A stretch of 64,000 nucleotides of DNA from Miscanthus floridulus (Eukaryota; Streptophyta; Magnoliopsida; Poales; Poaceae): contig NC_089583.1 of NCBI RefSeq assembly GCF_019320115.1, positions 78,943,928-79,007,927 of the forward strand, in the 5' to 3' direction. Shown one piece after another: positions 1 to 12,070 of this stretch. The notes below the pieces were generated by a model. The model was given only the letters and a program-made list of their open reading frames with translations. It did not search any database and was not told the origin of the DNA. Each line of letters starts with the position of its first letter. The stretch's first letter is position 1. Made by a program: the position numbers and the translations under genes.

Positions 1-500
1 CTTGTTCTCGCGCCCTGATCGGGGGCGCCCAACCATACATGGTTGGTGGGCCCCCATCACACTGCGCTATAAATAAAGGTGGGGGCGGTAGGCTCTCGAT
101 ATATGAGGTTCACCTGAGCCGCGACTCCCCACCGATATTCCCCATCCCGATCCGAGAGGGGAGCAGCCAGTGACGGGAAGCCGCCACCGTCTCCACTGCG
201 CCACCACTTCACTGCACCGACTCCTCTCTCCACCGAACGTCGCTGCCGGCGCGCAGATGGCATCCGCTAACGAGATCCCGGCCGGCGCTTCCACCACTCC
301 GACTGCTTCGACCACTACGGCCTTCGATGGTCTGCAACCTCTCATTCCCCTTCTCTCTGCCTCTTTGTAGATTGAGTATTAGGATTTTTGATTACTGGGA
401 TTCAAGAACATGTACCCCTACTTCACTGTGTATATGTATTCCTATTACTATGTACCCGATCTGATGAACTTGACTCGATTGAGTCCTACGAAATCTAACA
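1..500 (+). repeat. 5' LTR of copia element (left end truncated by window)
   Basis: Matches 6413-6911 over its whole length and ends with CTAACA. A TATA box (tataaata, 68-75) follows a GC-rich stretch, the layout expected for an LTR promoter; transcription would start about 30 bases further on. Confidence 0.95.
68..75 (+). promoter_or_regulatory. LTR TATA box
   Basis: Sequence tataaata inside the left LTR, conserved at the equivalent place in the right LTR (about 6477-6485). This is the likely core promoter of the copia element. Confidence 0.6.
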
Positions 501-501
501 T

Positions 502-519
502 TGGTACCGGAGCCAGGTT
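502..519 (+). other. Primer binding site (initiator Met tRNA type)
   Basis: tggtaccggagccagg starts one base after the LTR end. It matches the usual TGGTATCAGAGC-type site complementary to tRNA-iMet with two differences in the core, consistent with an old copy. Confidence 0.75.
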
Positions 520-1932
520 TATTGAAAAGAAAGATCGAACGATTGAACCAATTTCAGATCGGGAAAGAACATGAACGAACCCTAACCCTAACCCTAACAT
601 GAATGGATGAATGGGGTCCTATCTGGGCCCTCATCCCGCCGGCGGCATCCCCACCGCGCGGGACAAAGACCGAGCCGTCGGCCCTCGCCGACGTGCCAGA
701 CTAGAACCCGAACCCTAGATTTAAATCCTTGTTCGGATAAGAGAAAAGCAGACCCAAATCCGAAGAGGGGAAAGGGGATAATCTTGGAGAACTCGAATCA
801 AACAAAAAAAATACGAATCGGGTTCAACCGAACCCTAACCCTAGATCCCCTTTTCGGGTGAACGAGTGAAAAGAAAGAAGATAGAAATCGAATCCGAAGG
901 GAGAAGAAAGTCTACCTCGCCGCGCGACGGATGTCCCTTCGCCGGCGCGGGAGAAGAAGGGCCAGGGGGGGCAACCGCTCGCCTGGCTCGGCCAAGGGGG
1001 CGCCGTGGCCAGGCCGCTCGACGGTGGCGTGCTCACCCATTGGGGAGCACGCGCGCCGGCGAGGGGGCCGGCGACGACGCCATGGATCGCCCGCTCCTCC
1101 GCCTTCGAGTCGCTCTCGGTTGCGCTCGCCTCACTACTGCAGCTGAGAGAGAGTAGAGAGAGAAGAGGGAGGAGCGAATGGCCTCTAGGGTTCGAGAGGA
1201 CGCGGCCAGGGGCGGTTTTTGTTCGCCCGAAGACGTCGCGCCGCTGTCCGATGAATCCAACGGCGCTAGATGCGTGGGCCAGCGTCGCGGCCCAGGCGGG
1301 CGAGCGCGCAAGGCCGAATTTTCGGCCCAGGCCCAGATTGCGGCCTGGGCGCGGGGGGGAGCAAGCGGGACAGCGCGCGGCCGTCTTGGGCTGCTGCAGC
1401 GCGCGCTGCTGGCCAGGCCGCGCGCATGGGCCAGCTGGGCCGCGCTGGGCTGAAGTGAAAAGAAAAATGTTTGTTATTTTTTTTCAGGAGCAATTTTAAT
1501 GCATATTTTTTGATGAATTTGAATGATTTTGATACAATTTTTTCTGTGCAAATATTATCCAACGATATTTTGCCAAAAAACAGTAAAGTACTCGGTGCTT
1601 CTAGAAAATAATAATATGAAAGATTATTAATGTTTCCGCTGTGCATGATAATTATTGTTCTCTTTGATTAAATTTGAACCAACGGGATAATTTAATTTTA
1701 AGAGAAGTGATGAATTTCTGATAATTTTGATGAGATTATGATGTTGTTATTTTCTGACCAACGTTGTTAATAACAATATTATAATTTTGATCCATGAGAA
1801 ATTATGCATTAATTTTACTTCTGCCCAACGGTGATGTAAAATATTTGCATGGATGAATTATAAGTTTTAATTTGACCAACGTTGAGTTAAAGCATGAAAT
1901 TTTATGTATAAATATTTCTTATTTACTCTGGT
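520..1932 (+). other. Untranslated leader of the copia element
   Basis: About 1.4 kb between primer binding site and gag with no convincing gene. The first part (to ~1450) is GC-rich and includes short CCCTAA runs at 580-598 and 832-843. The second part is AT-rich and contains five spaced copies of a CCAACG motif (about 1558, 1677, 1756, 1825, 1873), three of them reading CCAACG(T/G)TG. Open frames on the minus strand here look like chance products of GC-rich DNA. Confidence 0.7.
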
Positions 1933-2868
1933 GTGATTTCAGGAGGCAAATGCATTGTAAACATTGCCAACATCTCGACACTCAATGGGACCCATCATCG
2001 TGTGTGGCGGGAGAAGTACGAATTGGAACTTGCGTTGGGAGAGGTCGATTTTGCCATCACCTCACCGTGTCCTACTGAGCCAGAGGACCCAGTGAGAGGT
2101 GAAAATGAATCTGACGCTGATTTCGCCGCTCGAAAGCGTGATCATGCTGAAATAAGAATAAAATATGACGTTGAACATAGGCAATGGAATCTCTCCAACC
2201 GCAAGTGCCTGTTGGTGGCCAAGGCCACCATAGAAGAACAGATAAGGGGCTCAATCCCTGAATGTGCTACTGCCAAAGAATATCTTGAGAAAATCAAGAG
2301 TCAGTTTACTGGGTCTACCAAGGCCACAGCAAGATCACTGATTAAGAAGCTTGTGAATGAGAAATTCACTGATGGTAGCATAAGAGAGCACATTTTGAAG
2401 ATGAACACTACGATATCTAAGCTAAAGGAAATGAATTTGAAGGAGGAGGATTTCCTGATTCATTTGATTTTTGCTTCTTTGCCAAAAGAATATGACACCT
2501 TCATTGTGAATTACAATATGCAGCCTGAAAGATGGGGCATAGAAAGACTCATCTCAATGTGTGCTCAAGAAGAGAAGAGGATAAAATCCTCATAGGATGA
2601 ATCCGCTTATTTTGTGAAGGATAACAAAAGAAAGAATTTTAATGATAAGAATTCTAAACCACAAGGGAAACCCAAGTGGGATAAGGCCTCTTGCTCCAAT
2701 TCACAGGGAAAGAAACCCCAGGATTCTGAGAATCAGCAGTATGGTGGAGCTGAAAAAGATCAGTGCAAGCACTGCTTCAAGAAGGGATAGTACAAGAGGG
2801 ATTGTCCAAACTTTCTGAAATCTCTGCTAAAGAAATGTGATGAATTTATTATATTTGTAGATGAATCC
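1933..2868 (+). pseudogene. copia gag polyprotein, interrupted
   Basis: The open frame 1933-2595 encodes a copia-type capsid (UBN2/gag-polypeptide family): a tryptophan-rich start (VWREKYE), a conserved QWNLSN-like block near residue 80 and the LPKEYDTF motif near residue 185. It stops at TAG 2593-2595. Reading on in the same frame gives a lysine-rich linker and a CCHC zinc knuckle (CKHC, then YKRDC). The histidine of that knuckle is replaced by a stop codon (TAG 2788-2790). Gag normally coats the RNA in virus-like particles and the knuckle binds it. This copy cannot make a full protein. Confidence 0.9.
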
Positions 2869-4300
2869 TTGTATTTATGTTATGATAAATCCACTTGGTG
2901 GGTTGATTCAGGAGCAACTACTCATGTTGCAAATTCCTTACAGGGGTTAAGTGGGACGAGAACCTTGCAAAGAGGAGAAAGAACGATTAAAGTTGCAAAT
3001 GGAGTGCAAGCCAATGTTAAAGCCATTGGAGTTTTTTCTTTAGAATTGAATAATAGTTTTGTACTTAGACTTAAAGAAGTACTTTATGTTCCCTCTTTGC
3101 GTAGAAATTTGATAAGCGTTTCGAAACTTGATGATGATGGAATTGATTGCCACTTTGGTGGTGGCAAGTGTAAGATACTGGTTGATAATAAATGTGTTGG
3201 TCTTGCCTTCCGACAAGACAAGCTTTATTTATTATCTCTTGCTGAGAATACGAACAATGTATGCGATGAGAATGTGAATGATTCCCCATCTGTGAATGTA
3301 ACTAAGAAGCGGAAGAGAATTGATTATGTCTCTTCGAAATTATGGCATTATCGCTTGGGCCATATTTCGAGGGGGAGAATAGAACGATTGGTTAAGGAAT
3401 CAATTCTCCCGCACTTAGAATTTTCAGATTTAGAACAATGTGTTGATTGTATCAAAGGAAAGTATGTCAAGAAAATTAAGAAAGATGCCAAACAAAGCAC
3501 ATGAATTTTAGAAATAATCCACACAGACATATGTGGTCCTTTTCCTGTGAAAAGTGTGGAAGGTTATGATTCGTTTATAACATTCACAGACAACTACTCT
3601 CGTTATGGCAATATTTATCCAATTAAAGAAAGATCGGAAGCATTGGATAAATTCAAAATATTTAAAGCTGAAGTTGAAAATCAGCACAATAAGAAAATCA
3701 AGATAGTACGATCAGACCGAGGTGGAGAGTACTATGGGCGACAACCCCATATGACCAAATTCCTAGACCATTTGCAAGGTTCCTATAGGAAAATGGCATA
3801 GTTGCTCAGTACTACACACCGGGGGAGCCTCAGCGGAATGGAGTGGCTGAAAGACATAACCGTACCTTAATGGATATGGTAAGAAGCATGATGGGTTACT
3901 CTACATTACCGATTAGTTTATGGATGGAGGCACTGAAAACCGCCATTCACATACTTAATTGAGTACCAAGTAAATCGGTGCCTAAAACACCGTATGAATT
4001 ATAGACAGGAAGGAAACCCTCACTTAACCATTTGCGTGTGTGGGGCTATCCGGCTGAGGCAAAAGTGTTTAACCCAAACATAGGAAAGTTAGACTCCAAG
4101 ACAGTCAGCTGCCATTTTATTGGCTATCCAGAAAGATCGAAAGGATATCGCTTCTATTGTCCTGACAGACATACGAAGATTGTAGAAACAAGACACGCTG
4201 TGTTCTTAGAGGATAACATGATCAGGGGGAGCATGGTAGCACGAGAAATCAGCCTACAGGAAAAGTGGGTACATGTACCCACTCCGATGGTTGAAGAACC
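2869..4300 (+). pseudogene. copia protease and integrase, interrupted
   Basis: Aspartic protease active site DSGAT at 2905-2919. The GAG-pre-integrase zinc finger follows (LWHYRLGH then CVDC, about 3340-3460). The integrase core shows HTD with GPF (~3520), SDRGGEY (~3715) and GVAERHNR (~3840), so the DDE residues are still recognisable. It is broken by TGA 3502-3504, a frameshift between about 3760 and 3800, TGA 3960-3962 and TAG 4002-4004. At three of these stops the usual copia residue is R or W, so single transitions explain them. Integrase would insert the cDNA copy into the nuclear genome. Confidence 0.9.
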
Positions 4301-6152
4301 ATTCTTCACGCTACCTGCTGCTGTTGCACCAACAGTGCAGGACACTGTAGTGCCAACACCTGTTGCAAGTTCTCCTGTGGCGACAATGAATGAACATGAG
4401 GAACGTGTCCTTGAGGAACCTATCCTTGAGGAACCTATAGAACCAAATGTTGCACATGAGGAAGAACAACAACAGCCCAATGTGGAACAAGTGCCAGAGG
4501 CACCTAGAAGGTCTCAAAGAATAAGAAGATTAGCTATTACTGATGACTATGAAGTTTATGAAATAGAAGAATTTCAGATGGGGGATGATCCCACCTCATT
4601 TGAAGAAGCCATGAGAAGCGACCACTCATCAAAGTGGCTTAAGGCCATGAAAGATGAATTGAAATCAATGAGTACCAATAAAGTTTGGGACTTAGAAAAT
4701 ATTCCTAAAGGAGCCAAAACAGTAGGCTATAAATGGGTCTATAAGACAAAATATGACTCCCAAGGGAATATAGAAAGATTTAAAGCGTGACTTGTGGCAA
4801 AAGGCTTCACGCAAAGAGAAGGGATTGATTACAATGAGACGTTTTCTTCAGTCTCATGTAAAGATTCCTTCAGAATTATAATGGCACTTGTAGCCCACTA
4901 TGATTTAGAGTTACATCAAATGGATGTAAAGACGGCTTTCCTAAACGGGGATTTAGAAAAAAAATGTTTATATGGCACAACCGAAAGGTTTTGTCGTAAA
5001 AGGAAAGGAAAATATGGGATGCTGCCTGAAGAAATCAATCTACGGATTGAAGCAAGCTTCAAGACAGTGGTATTTAAAGTTTGATAGAACGATAAAAGGT
5101 TTTGGGTTTAAAGAAAATGTTGAGGACAATTGCGTTTATGCAAAGTTAAAGAATGGAAAGTACATAATCCTAATTTTGTATGTGGATGATATCTTGCTTG
5201 CTAGTAGTGATATCAATCTACTAATGGAAACAAAGAAATTCTTGTCCTCAAACTTTGATATGAAAGATCTCGGTGAGGCCTCATTCGTTTTGAGAATAGA
5301 GATTCACCGAGATAGAAGAAAGGGGGTTCTAGGATTATCGCAAAAGGCATACATAGAAAAGGTCCTGAAGAAATTTAGTATGCATGCGTGCAGTCCTTCA
5401 CCTGCTCCTATAGTCAAGGGCGATAGATTTGGGGAACATCAGTGTCCCAAGAACCAATATGAAATTAACCGAATGAAAGCGGTACCGTATGCTTCAGCTG
5501 TTGGAAGTTTACAATATGCTCAAGTGTGTACACGCCCTGACTTAGCTTTTGTTACCGGGTTACTTGGCAGATATCAAAAGAATCCAGGAATTGAACATTA
5601 TAAATTAGTGAAGAAAGTCATGCGTTATTTGTAGGGTACGAAAGGCCTCATGCTTACGTATAGAAGATCTGATTCCCTGCAGATAGAGGGGTATTCAGAT
5701 TCTGATTATGCGGGAGAAGAAAGAAAATTCACGTCAGGATATGTATTTACTCTCGCAGGAGGGCTATATCGTGGAAAAGCTCCAAACAAACCGTAACTAC
5801 ATCCTCGACAATGTATGCCGAGTTTATAGCATGCTATGAGGCAACGGGGCAAGTGAATTGGCTGAAGAAATTCATACCCGGATTGAAAGTGATTGATGAT
5901 ATGAATGAACCACTGAGATTGTATTGTGATAACAATCCAGTGATACAGTACGCTCACAACAATAGGTCAAGTGGTGCTGCCAAACACATTGACATAAAGT
6001 ACTATGTTGTGAAAGATAAAGTTCGAGATCATATAATAAATCTTGAGCATATAAGTACAGAGAAAATGCTTGCGGATCCGCTAACAAAGGGCTTATCACC
6101 CAATGTATTCAGAGAACACGTAGCCGGCATGGGTTTAAGGGAAAGTCTATGA
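4301..6152 (+). pseudogene. copia reverse transcriptase and RNase H, interrupted
   Basis: A proline/glutamate-rich spacer leads to the RT domain: YKWVYKTK near 4735, DVKTAFLNG near 4925, and the catalytic YVDD at 5179-5190. RNase H follows with SDSDYAG (~5700), TMYAEF (~5812), HIDIKYY (~5990) and the DPLTKGL terminus (~6075). Breaks are TGA 4788-4790, a frameshift near 4960, TAG 5632-5634 (usual residue Q) and a frameshift near 5763. Gene order integrase before RT is what makes this copia rather than gypsy. Confidence 0.92.
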
Positions 6153-6355
6153 TTCCCGAACATACGAAGGACCCAAAGAAAGTTTACATTTCAAAACGGA
6201 GAAGTGTATTGTGGTTGTTAGTCTAACGGCACTAATTGCTGTGACGATGTGACAGTTCTATGCACTAATCTGTGATGAAATAGGATGGAAGTAAGAAAAA
6301 TATAAATTGAAAGTTTTGAGTATGAAATTAAAGAACAAAGAATAGATGAGAGATC

Positions 6356-6366
6356 AAGGGGAAGAA
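6356..6366 (+). other. Polypurine tract
   Basis: aaggggaagaa lies directly before the right LTR start (TGTTAG), the position for plus-strand DNA priming. Confidence 0.8.
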
Positions 6367-6911
6367 TGTTAGGTTTGATCTCCCACCAGTTAGGCCCAAC
6401 GACCTTTTGGGCCTTGTTCTCGCGCCCTGATCGGGGGCGCCCAACCCTACATGGTTGGTGGGCCCGTCACACTGCGCTATAAATAAAGGTGGGGGCCGGC
6501 AGGCTCTCGATATACGAGGTTCACCTAAGCCGCGACTCCCCACCGAAATTCCCCATCCCGATCCGAGAGGGGCGCAGCCAGTGACGGGAAGCCGCCACCG
6601 TCTCCACTACGCCACCACTTCACTGCACCGACTCCTCTCTCCACCGAACGTCGCTGCCGGCGCGTAGATGGCATCCGCTAACGAGATCCCGGCCGATGCT
6701 TCCACCACTCTGACTGCTTCGACCACTACGGCCTTCGATGGTCTGCAACCTCTCACTCCCCTTCTCTCTGCCTCTTTGTAGATTGAGTATTAGGATTTTT
6801 GATTATTGGGATTCAAGAACATGTACCCCTACTTTACTGTGTACATATATTTCTATTACTATGTACCGGGTCTGATGAACTTGACTCGATTGAGTCCTAC
6901 CAAATCTAACA
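6367..6911 (+). repeat. 3' LTR of copia element (complete, 545 bp)
   Basis: Starts TGTTAG and ends CTAACA, giving a short inverted repeat and the TG...CA ends usual for LTRs. It repeats the left LTR with about 5% differences. The equivalent TATA box lies near 6480. Confidence 0.95.
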
Positions 6912-6941
6912 AAGCGTACACATGAATCTTTTGCCTCACGC

Positions 6942-8550
6942 TCACTCCAGCATGGCTAGCTCCTCGTAGAAGAGATCCTTGAACAGCTCCATGCGCTCGG
7001 GCTCCAGCGCGGCGGCCACCGCGCGCCACCCTTGCCGGGGCAGTTCAACAGGTACACGAACCCCGGGTAGTACATGAGCGCCGGCGCCAGCAGCGCTGGC
7101 TCGCCCCACCCGAAGTCCGCGTCGTACGACGGCATCCCCAGCTAGCTGATCACGCGCAGGTCCGTGCCGGCCAGCCCGCTGCGCGGTAGCGCCGCCAGGT
7201 CCGCCGTCTCCAGGTAGTCCAGCAGCGACCGCGCGTACTCGTCCCCGTGCCCCGTCGCCCCGCGGAGCCGACGCGCGCCGAAACCCAGCGGGTTGGACAG
7301 GAGGTCGCCGACGCGGGCGGACACCGAGCTGCGCGCCACCGCGTTGCCGAAGAAGGTCTCCGGCAGCGGCGGGGACAGGCGCGCGCGCATGTCCACCATC
7401 GTGTAGAGGCGGGACTCGGCGTCGGGGGCCAGCGCGCGCGCCGCGCACGCGCACCGCCAGACGTGCCCCACCAGCGCGCGGAAGGTGGACACCGCGCCCG
7501 CGCGGGCGCGGAGGGCGGCGGCCTGCGCGCCGGTCACACGGTGGATCGCGCTGGCGTACTCCGCTTTGCCGCCGCCGGTCGTTGCTGGCCTGGAGGTGCG
7601 GCCGCCGTACTCGTGCGTGTGGTCGAAGTGGACGGTCGGCAGTGGGCGCGCCCGGAGGGGCGTGTGGTCAAGCAACGGGGGCGCGGCGGCGGTGTCTCCG
7701 CGGGCGATGCTGGCCCACGTCCGGATGAAGTGGAAGGCGCTGCGACCGTCGATGACGAAGTGGTGCATCGCCGTGCCGAGCGCCACGCCGCCGCACCTGA
7801 AGAAGGTGACCTGCGAGTGGAGGAGACAGGCGCCTGATCTGAGTTAACCATGGTTGGTAACCCGACCCAAACCAACTTCGTTTCACCTTGGTACTATCGG
7901 TTTCAGTAATAAAGTGTCAAGTTCTTTTCGTTATTAAGTAATCTATCCCATGTCACATCATTCGTTAGGTTAATAATCATTAAAAAAAAGCACTCGAACT
8001 ATGCCATGCACATGCACCGATGCCCGCACAAGGCACAAACTCCATCCAGAGAAAAGTGATGATTTGTTCGAACCAACAGAAAAGTCAGCGCATGCAGATG
8101 CAGAAACCTGAAGCAGGAGCAACGGTGCGTCGGGGCCGGCCGTGGAGTCGTATTTCGGCACGAACGTGTCGTTCATGGCCTTGGACGGCGCGAAGCCGTC
8201 GAAGTCCTCGAGCGCGACGGCGGACCGCGCGACGACGAAGAGCGCGCCCGCGGCGTTGCAGTCGATCTCGGCGCGCCCGCCGTCGTCGCGGCCCGCGCGG
8301 CGGAGGCGGCCGGCAAAGGGGTGGAACTGGACCAGCGCAGCGGCCAGCGCCGCACGCAGCACGTCGGCCGAGAAGAAGTCCGGGCTCGGCTGCGGCCGGT
8401 CGTCCTGGGGACGGCGACGGAAGAAGTAGACCGTCGGGGTGTAGCCGTTCCGCGCGACGAGGTCGAGGTTGGACAGCCAGAGCGCCCGCCGCGGCGTGGG
8501 CTCAGCTCGCTCGGCGCCACCAGCTCGGTGGTGACGACCTCCACGGCCAT
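6942..8550 (-). pseudogene. BAHD acyltransferase pseudogene (HCT-like)
   Basis: Two exons: 8550-8108 and 7810-6942, with a 297-bp GT-AG intron (7811-8107) in phase 0, at the same site as in the intact BAHD gene at 32764-36751. It keeps the N-terminal VTTELVAPSE, ALWLSNLDL, the HXXXD catalytic motif (HFVID) and DFGWG. Three lesions: a frameshift in exon 1 near 8505, a nonsense codon at 7142-7144 where the paralogue has W (VVSWLGMP), and a frameshift near 7030 before the C-terminal [13 protein letters not shown] enzymes move acyl groups from CoA thioesters to alcohols or amines in the cytosol. The copia LTR ends 30 bp past its stop. Confidence 0.9.
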
Positions 8551-8682
8551 CGATCGGAGGATGTCTGTGGCTCGCTCTTGTTCCGGCGTTTTGCCCTCTG
8601 TGACTGTGATAGCTCTCTTCTAGTTTGGTCGTGTGGTGCGTGAAGTGAGTGCAGCGACTCCGTCCAAAGGGAGGGACTGGGA

Positions 8683-8690
8683 TTTATAAG
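8683..8690 (-). promoter_or_regulatory. TATA box of the BAHD pseudogene
   Basis: On the minus strand cttataaatc lies about 135 bp before the ATG at 8550. It is a plausible relic core promoter. Confidence 0.45.
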
Positions 8691-8899
8691 GGGTTGCCGT
8701 GTGGGTTTGGTAGCGGAAAATCATAAGAAATAAGGTCGTGGAGTTGTTGAGTACTTGAGTCGGCTGTGCTTGCATTACATCATGGTTTCAAGGTGCAATC
8801 ACAGTTTGCCGGTCTCTCATTGTCTCATCTCTCGTAGCTGTCGATGGATATAGAATATTGTGTGACGTTACTTTGTTTGTAGGATACTTCACTACCACA

Positions 8900-9390
8900 A
8901 AGCTGAGATTTCGTGAGAGTGGAAATACCGGTTTTACCCTCATAAAATTAATACGTGACGACCAAACATCATGCATTAATCCTCACGATAATGAAGCCAG
9001 GAATATACAGTTTTCATGAGGGTTAACTCTCACGATTTTTTTTCGTGGCGAACGGCCACCTCCACGAAAATTACATTGTCATCGGGCAGGTAGCTTTTTA
9101 TGGCGGTATTTCGCGGAGGTCACCGTCATGAAATTAATTCGTGAGTCTCAAAACTCATAGGAAAATAGTATTTCGTGAGAGGGAGACATCACCACGAAAA
9201 AATGGTTGAACCATGAGAGGGAGACACCACCACGAAAACAGGTTCAACCCTCATGGTATATGGTTTCCCTGGGAGTCCAACGCCACCTGGAAAACATGTT
9301 CAAACCCTCATGAAATATGGTTTTCCTGGGAGTCCAGAACTGCTGCCAGGAACATTTATTTCATGAGAGTAAAACCTCCATGAAAATTTT
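8900..9390. repeat. Subterminal repeat array of the CACTA element
   Basis: At least a dozen degenerate copies of a CGTGAGAGGGAGAC / CACCACGAAAA motif in both orientations. The right end (12790-12980) has fewer copies of the same motif. In En/Spm elements such motifs bind the accessory transposase protein. Confidence 0.7.
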
Positions 9391-9762
9391 CAACCCAAAT
9401 CCAAATGCACCCATATTTCAAAAGTCAATCCAACACAAATACAATCAGATTTCATAACATGCATATATTCAACTAATTTCAGTCCAAACATATCACAAAG
9501 TGTCCAACAATTGCACTCCAAACATATTACAAAGTCTCTAACACCATTACATTGGTGCAAGGCAATATTGTCTCATAGTCATAGTCAACTAACAAGTCCC
9601 AGAACCTACATAGCTTTGAGGTCTACTTAGTACAACACCAAAAGGTTTTGTTTCAACCTAGGGTCGCTGGTTAGCAAAATAAGCCTAGCATCTATTAGTT
9701 TGGATCAAAAGAGCCCAAAAGTACGATGGTACCATGTTCAGGTTTTACTCACATCCATTGCA

Positions 9763-10803
9763 TCAATTATCATTGATATCATCCTCATTATCATCACTAT
9801 CATCCTCTTCATTGATGTTGTCCTCTTCATTACCACTATTCATGTCGGCATCTTCACTGCCACTAATGTCATCACTACCATCATCTTCATCAAAGTCATC
9901 AGAACTATGGTTGTCATCATCATAGCTGTTGCTGTCATTCATCTCATCATAGTAGTCATCATCATCAACATTAGTGTCCACGATATCAGCACTAGTAAGT
10001 ATTTCAAGTGGGTTAGTGCTGACATGTGATGATGCAGAAACCTGAAAAAGATCAATCATGGTCTTAGACTTCAAATAAAAAGGATGGTTGCCACATTTAT
10101 TTAGCTAAAATAGCAGGTGGTTGCCACATTTATTTAACCAAAACAGCAAGTGGTTGTCACATTTATTTATCTAAAACAGCAAGTGTAAAGGATATATCCA
10201 AAACTAGACTCACATTTGTTTAACCAATTTCAAACATGAATAATACAACATTTATGTTAGTAGCCAGCCTCCCTGCACATGAGAGCAGCAGTCCAGCCAC
10301 ACACTGGTTATAGGCTAGAGGAGGAAAAAGAGGGGTGATAACAGAGCATACACACACAAGTGCAGCAACTGAACTGCTTCTCTCAGTTCCATTCCATAGA
10401 GTATACATCTAGGTGTAGTAGTTGAATAACTACAAGGTTAGGCTCAACTACTCTACATGGCTATTGACATACTCCTACAGTACATGGAGAGAACAGCAAA
10501 ACAATTTACCTGATGACGACGGGCATCGATATTTGCTAGACGGTTCATCAGATCAGCAGGTAGAGGCTTTTTAAGATCCTCGAAAAGTCTCTGAAATTTG
10601 ATGTGCAAAAAAATCAGATCAATGCATATGACCAGTAAGTTGTAACATGGAGAGGGATGATTATTACCAGCATCATCTCATGATTAATACTATTTTCCTC
10701 AATGAGAATCTCATTATTCTCATTCAACTTCTTATTTGTTTCATTCAGTGCATCATTCCTGTCCTTCAATTGCTCATTTTCATGTACTACAGCTTGATAA
10801 GCA
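9763..10803 (-). pseudogene. Plant En/Spm-type (Ptta) transposase C-terminal exons
   Basis: Three exons in order on the minus strand. The first (about 10803-10668) encodes a coiled coil rich in N, E and K (ENEQLKDRNDAL, then a NETNKK repeat). The second (10590-10510, exactly 27 codons) reads RLFEDLKKPLPADL through ANIDARRHQ. The third (10041-9763) is a long D/E/N/S-rich acidic tail ending at a stop. Junctions have GT-AG ends. This matches the C-terminus of plant Ptta/En/Spm accessory transposases. The upstream part is separated by an inserted repeat at about 10805-12070. The plus-strand open frame rich in I/V over the same DNA is the antisense of the acidic tail. Confidence 0.7.
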
Positions 10804-10804
10804 T

Positions 10805-12070
10805 GTTAGGGACCCTGATGCCTAAGAGAGGGGGGGGGGGGGTGAATTAGGCAACTTAAAACTCTAACTCTAAACTATGACCTCTTTTTCTATCCTTAGC
10901 AAAAACCTATACAAAAGATAAACTATCTAAATATGCAACTACGTTTTTGCTAGTGTGTTGCTATCTCTACCACAAAAAAGAGTTATGCAACCTATATTCC
11001 AAACCTATCAACTAGCCTATCACTAAGCTAGAAAAGTAAAGCACAAACCAAGATTGCAATGTAAATGCGGAAGTTAAAGAGTAAGGTGGAGATATACAAA
11101 CTCCAATCGACGACTCTGATATTTTTACCGAGCTATCGAGAAGCGCGCAAGCTTTCCCCTAGTCCTCATAGGAGCCGCTCGCAAGGAATCCCTCGCAAGG
11201 GCCAAGCTCCCAGTCGGGTATCTTCGTGGATAGCTCCGGGCCTTTCCCACGCGCAAGCGGGTCTCCGGTTAAGCCACTCGTGGCAAAGCCTCTTCCGGAC
11301 CGCTCCCCGCTGTCTTCACTATCAAGCTTCTAGCCGAAACGCCGCGGGCCTTGTTCTTTCTGGTACACGGTGGCGGTCACACCACAAATGTGGTTGGTGT
11401 GGTCTCGTAAAACTACAAGCCCCTACGATGTACAGCAATGGTGCGCGCAAGCACCAAGTGGTAAGAGGTATGCAAACCTCATAAAACACTAGGCCTAAAC
11501 CTAGAGCAAGCACATAAGCGATGGTCTAAGTAACCTAAGCACTTCACAAAAGCACCTACGCTAATCACTAAATGTATCACTAAGCACTATGCAAGTGGAG
11601 ATCACTAAAGTGGTGTATCAACACCCTTGGTATGTTTTCTCTCCTCTCCTCTACTCAAATGGCTGATTTGGGGGATCTATTTATAGCCCCACAAGTGAGA
11701 ACTAGCCGTTGGACCCGAGACCCAACTTTCTGCTAGTGACCGGACGCTAATCATGTCCCGATCAGACGTGTCCGGTCCTACCGACCATTGGAGTGCGCGT
11801 TGATCGGACTCTGGGCCGAGTCGCGCTGGCACCGCTCTAGAACCTCTCTGAACTCTATCGGACGCCACTGCCTGGCGCATCCGATCGTCCACAGCTGCTG
11901 TGTCCGGTCCTTACTGAGTTGTTGTCGCGATGATAAACAGTGAAGTCCATGTGTCCGATCACTGCCTCGCTCAGCGTCCGGTCGCTGCTGCTAATGCCTG
12001 TTGTTGCCGAGCAACAGATCGGACGTGTTCGTGCTAGCTTCTCCAATCCCGGGTTCACCGATTAAGTTCA
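10805..12070. repeat. Unclassified repeat inserted in the CACTA transposase gene
   Basis: It begins at tgttagggaccctgatgc just where the coiled-coil exon is interrupted. It carries a 13-G run at about 10839 followed by TGAATTAGGC, and ends near gtgcatcag (~12070); CTGATGC at one end and GCATCAG at the other form a short inverted repeat. No coding capacity was recognised. A shorter sequence with a similar G-run and TGAGTAGG edge lies at about 54010-54673. I could not assign it to a class. Confidence 0.5.

Larger units (their letters stand above)
1..6911 (+). mobile_element. Ty1/copia LTR retrotransposon, non-autonomous by decay
   Basis: The element has two LTRs in direct orientation, an initiator-Met-like primer binding site just after the left LTR, a gag-pol region in copia order (gag, protease, integrase, RT, RNase H) and a purine tract just before the right LTR. 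The first ~46 bases of the left LTR lie outside the window, so the left target-site duplication cannot be read. The base run after the right LTR is aagcg (6912-6916), the predicted duplication. By eye the LTRs differ at roughly 5% of positions, so the insertion is not recent. Gag and pol carry at least seven in-frame stops and three frameshifts. The copia lineage was not resolved. Confidence 0.96.

Noticed and set aside
580..600. Telomere repeat CCCTAACCCTAACCCTAAC
   Set aside because: Only three units of a 6-base form, while plant telomeres use CCCTAAA; it is inside a copia leader.
7247..7847. Long plus-strand frames over the BAHD pseudogene
   Set aside because: GC-rich shadow frames, rich in R, A and G, with no domain; the minus strand carries the BAHD motifs.
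8890..9390. CRISPR-like array from regularly repeated CGTGAGAG motifs
   Set aside because: Repeats are degenerate, occur in both orientations and lie at the ends of a CACTA element in a plant genome.
9700..10029. Plus-strand frame rich in I and V resembling a membrane protein
   Set aside because: It is the antisense of the D/E-rich transposase tail on the minus strand, which has splice sites and neighbours that fit.
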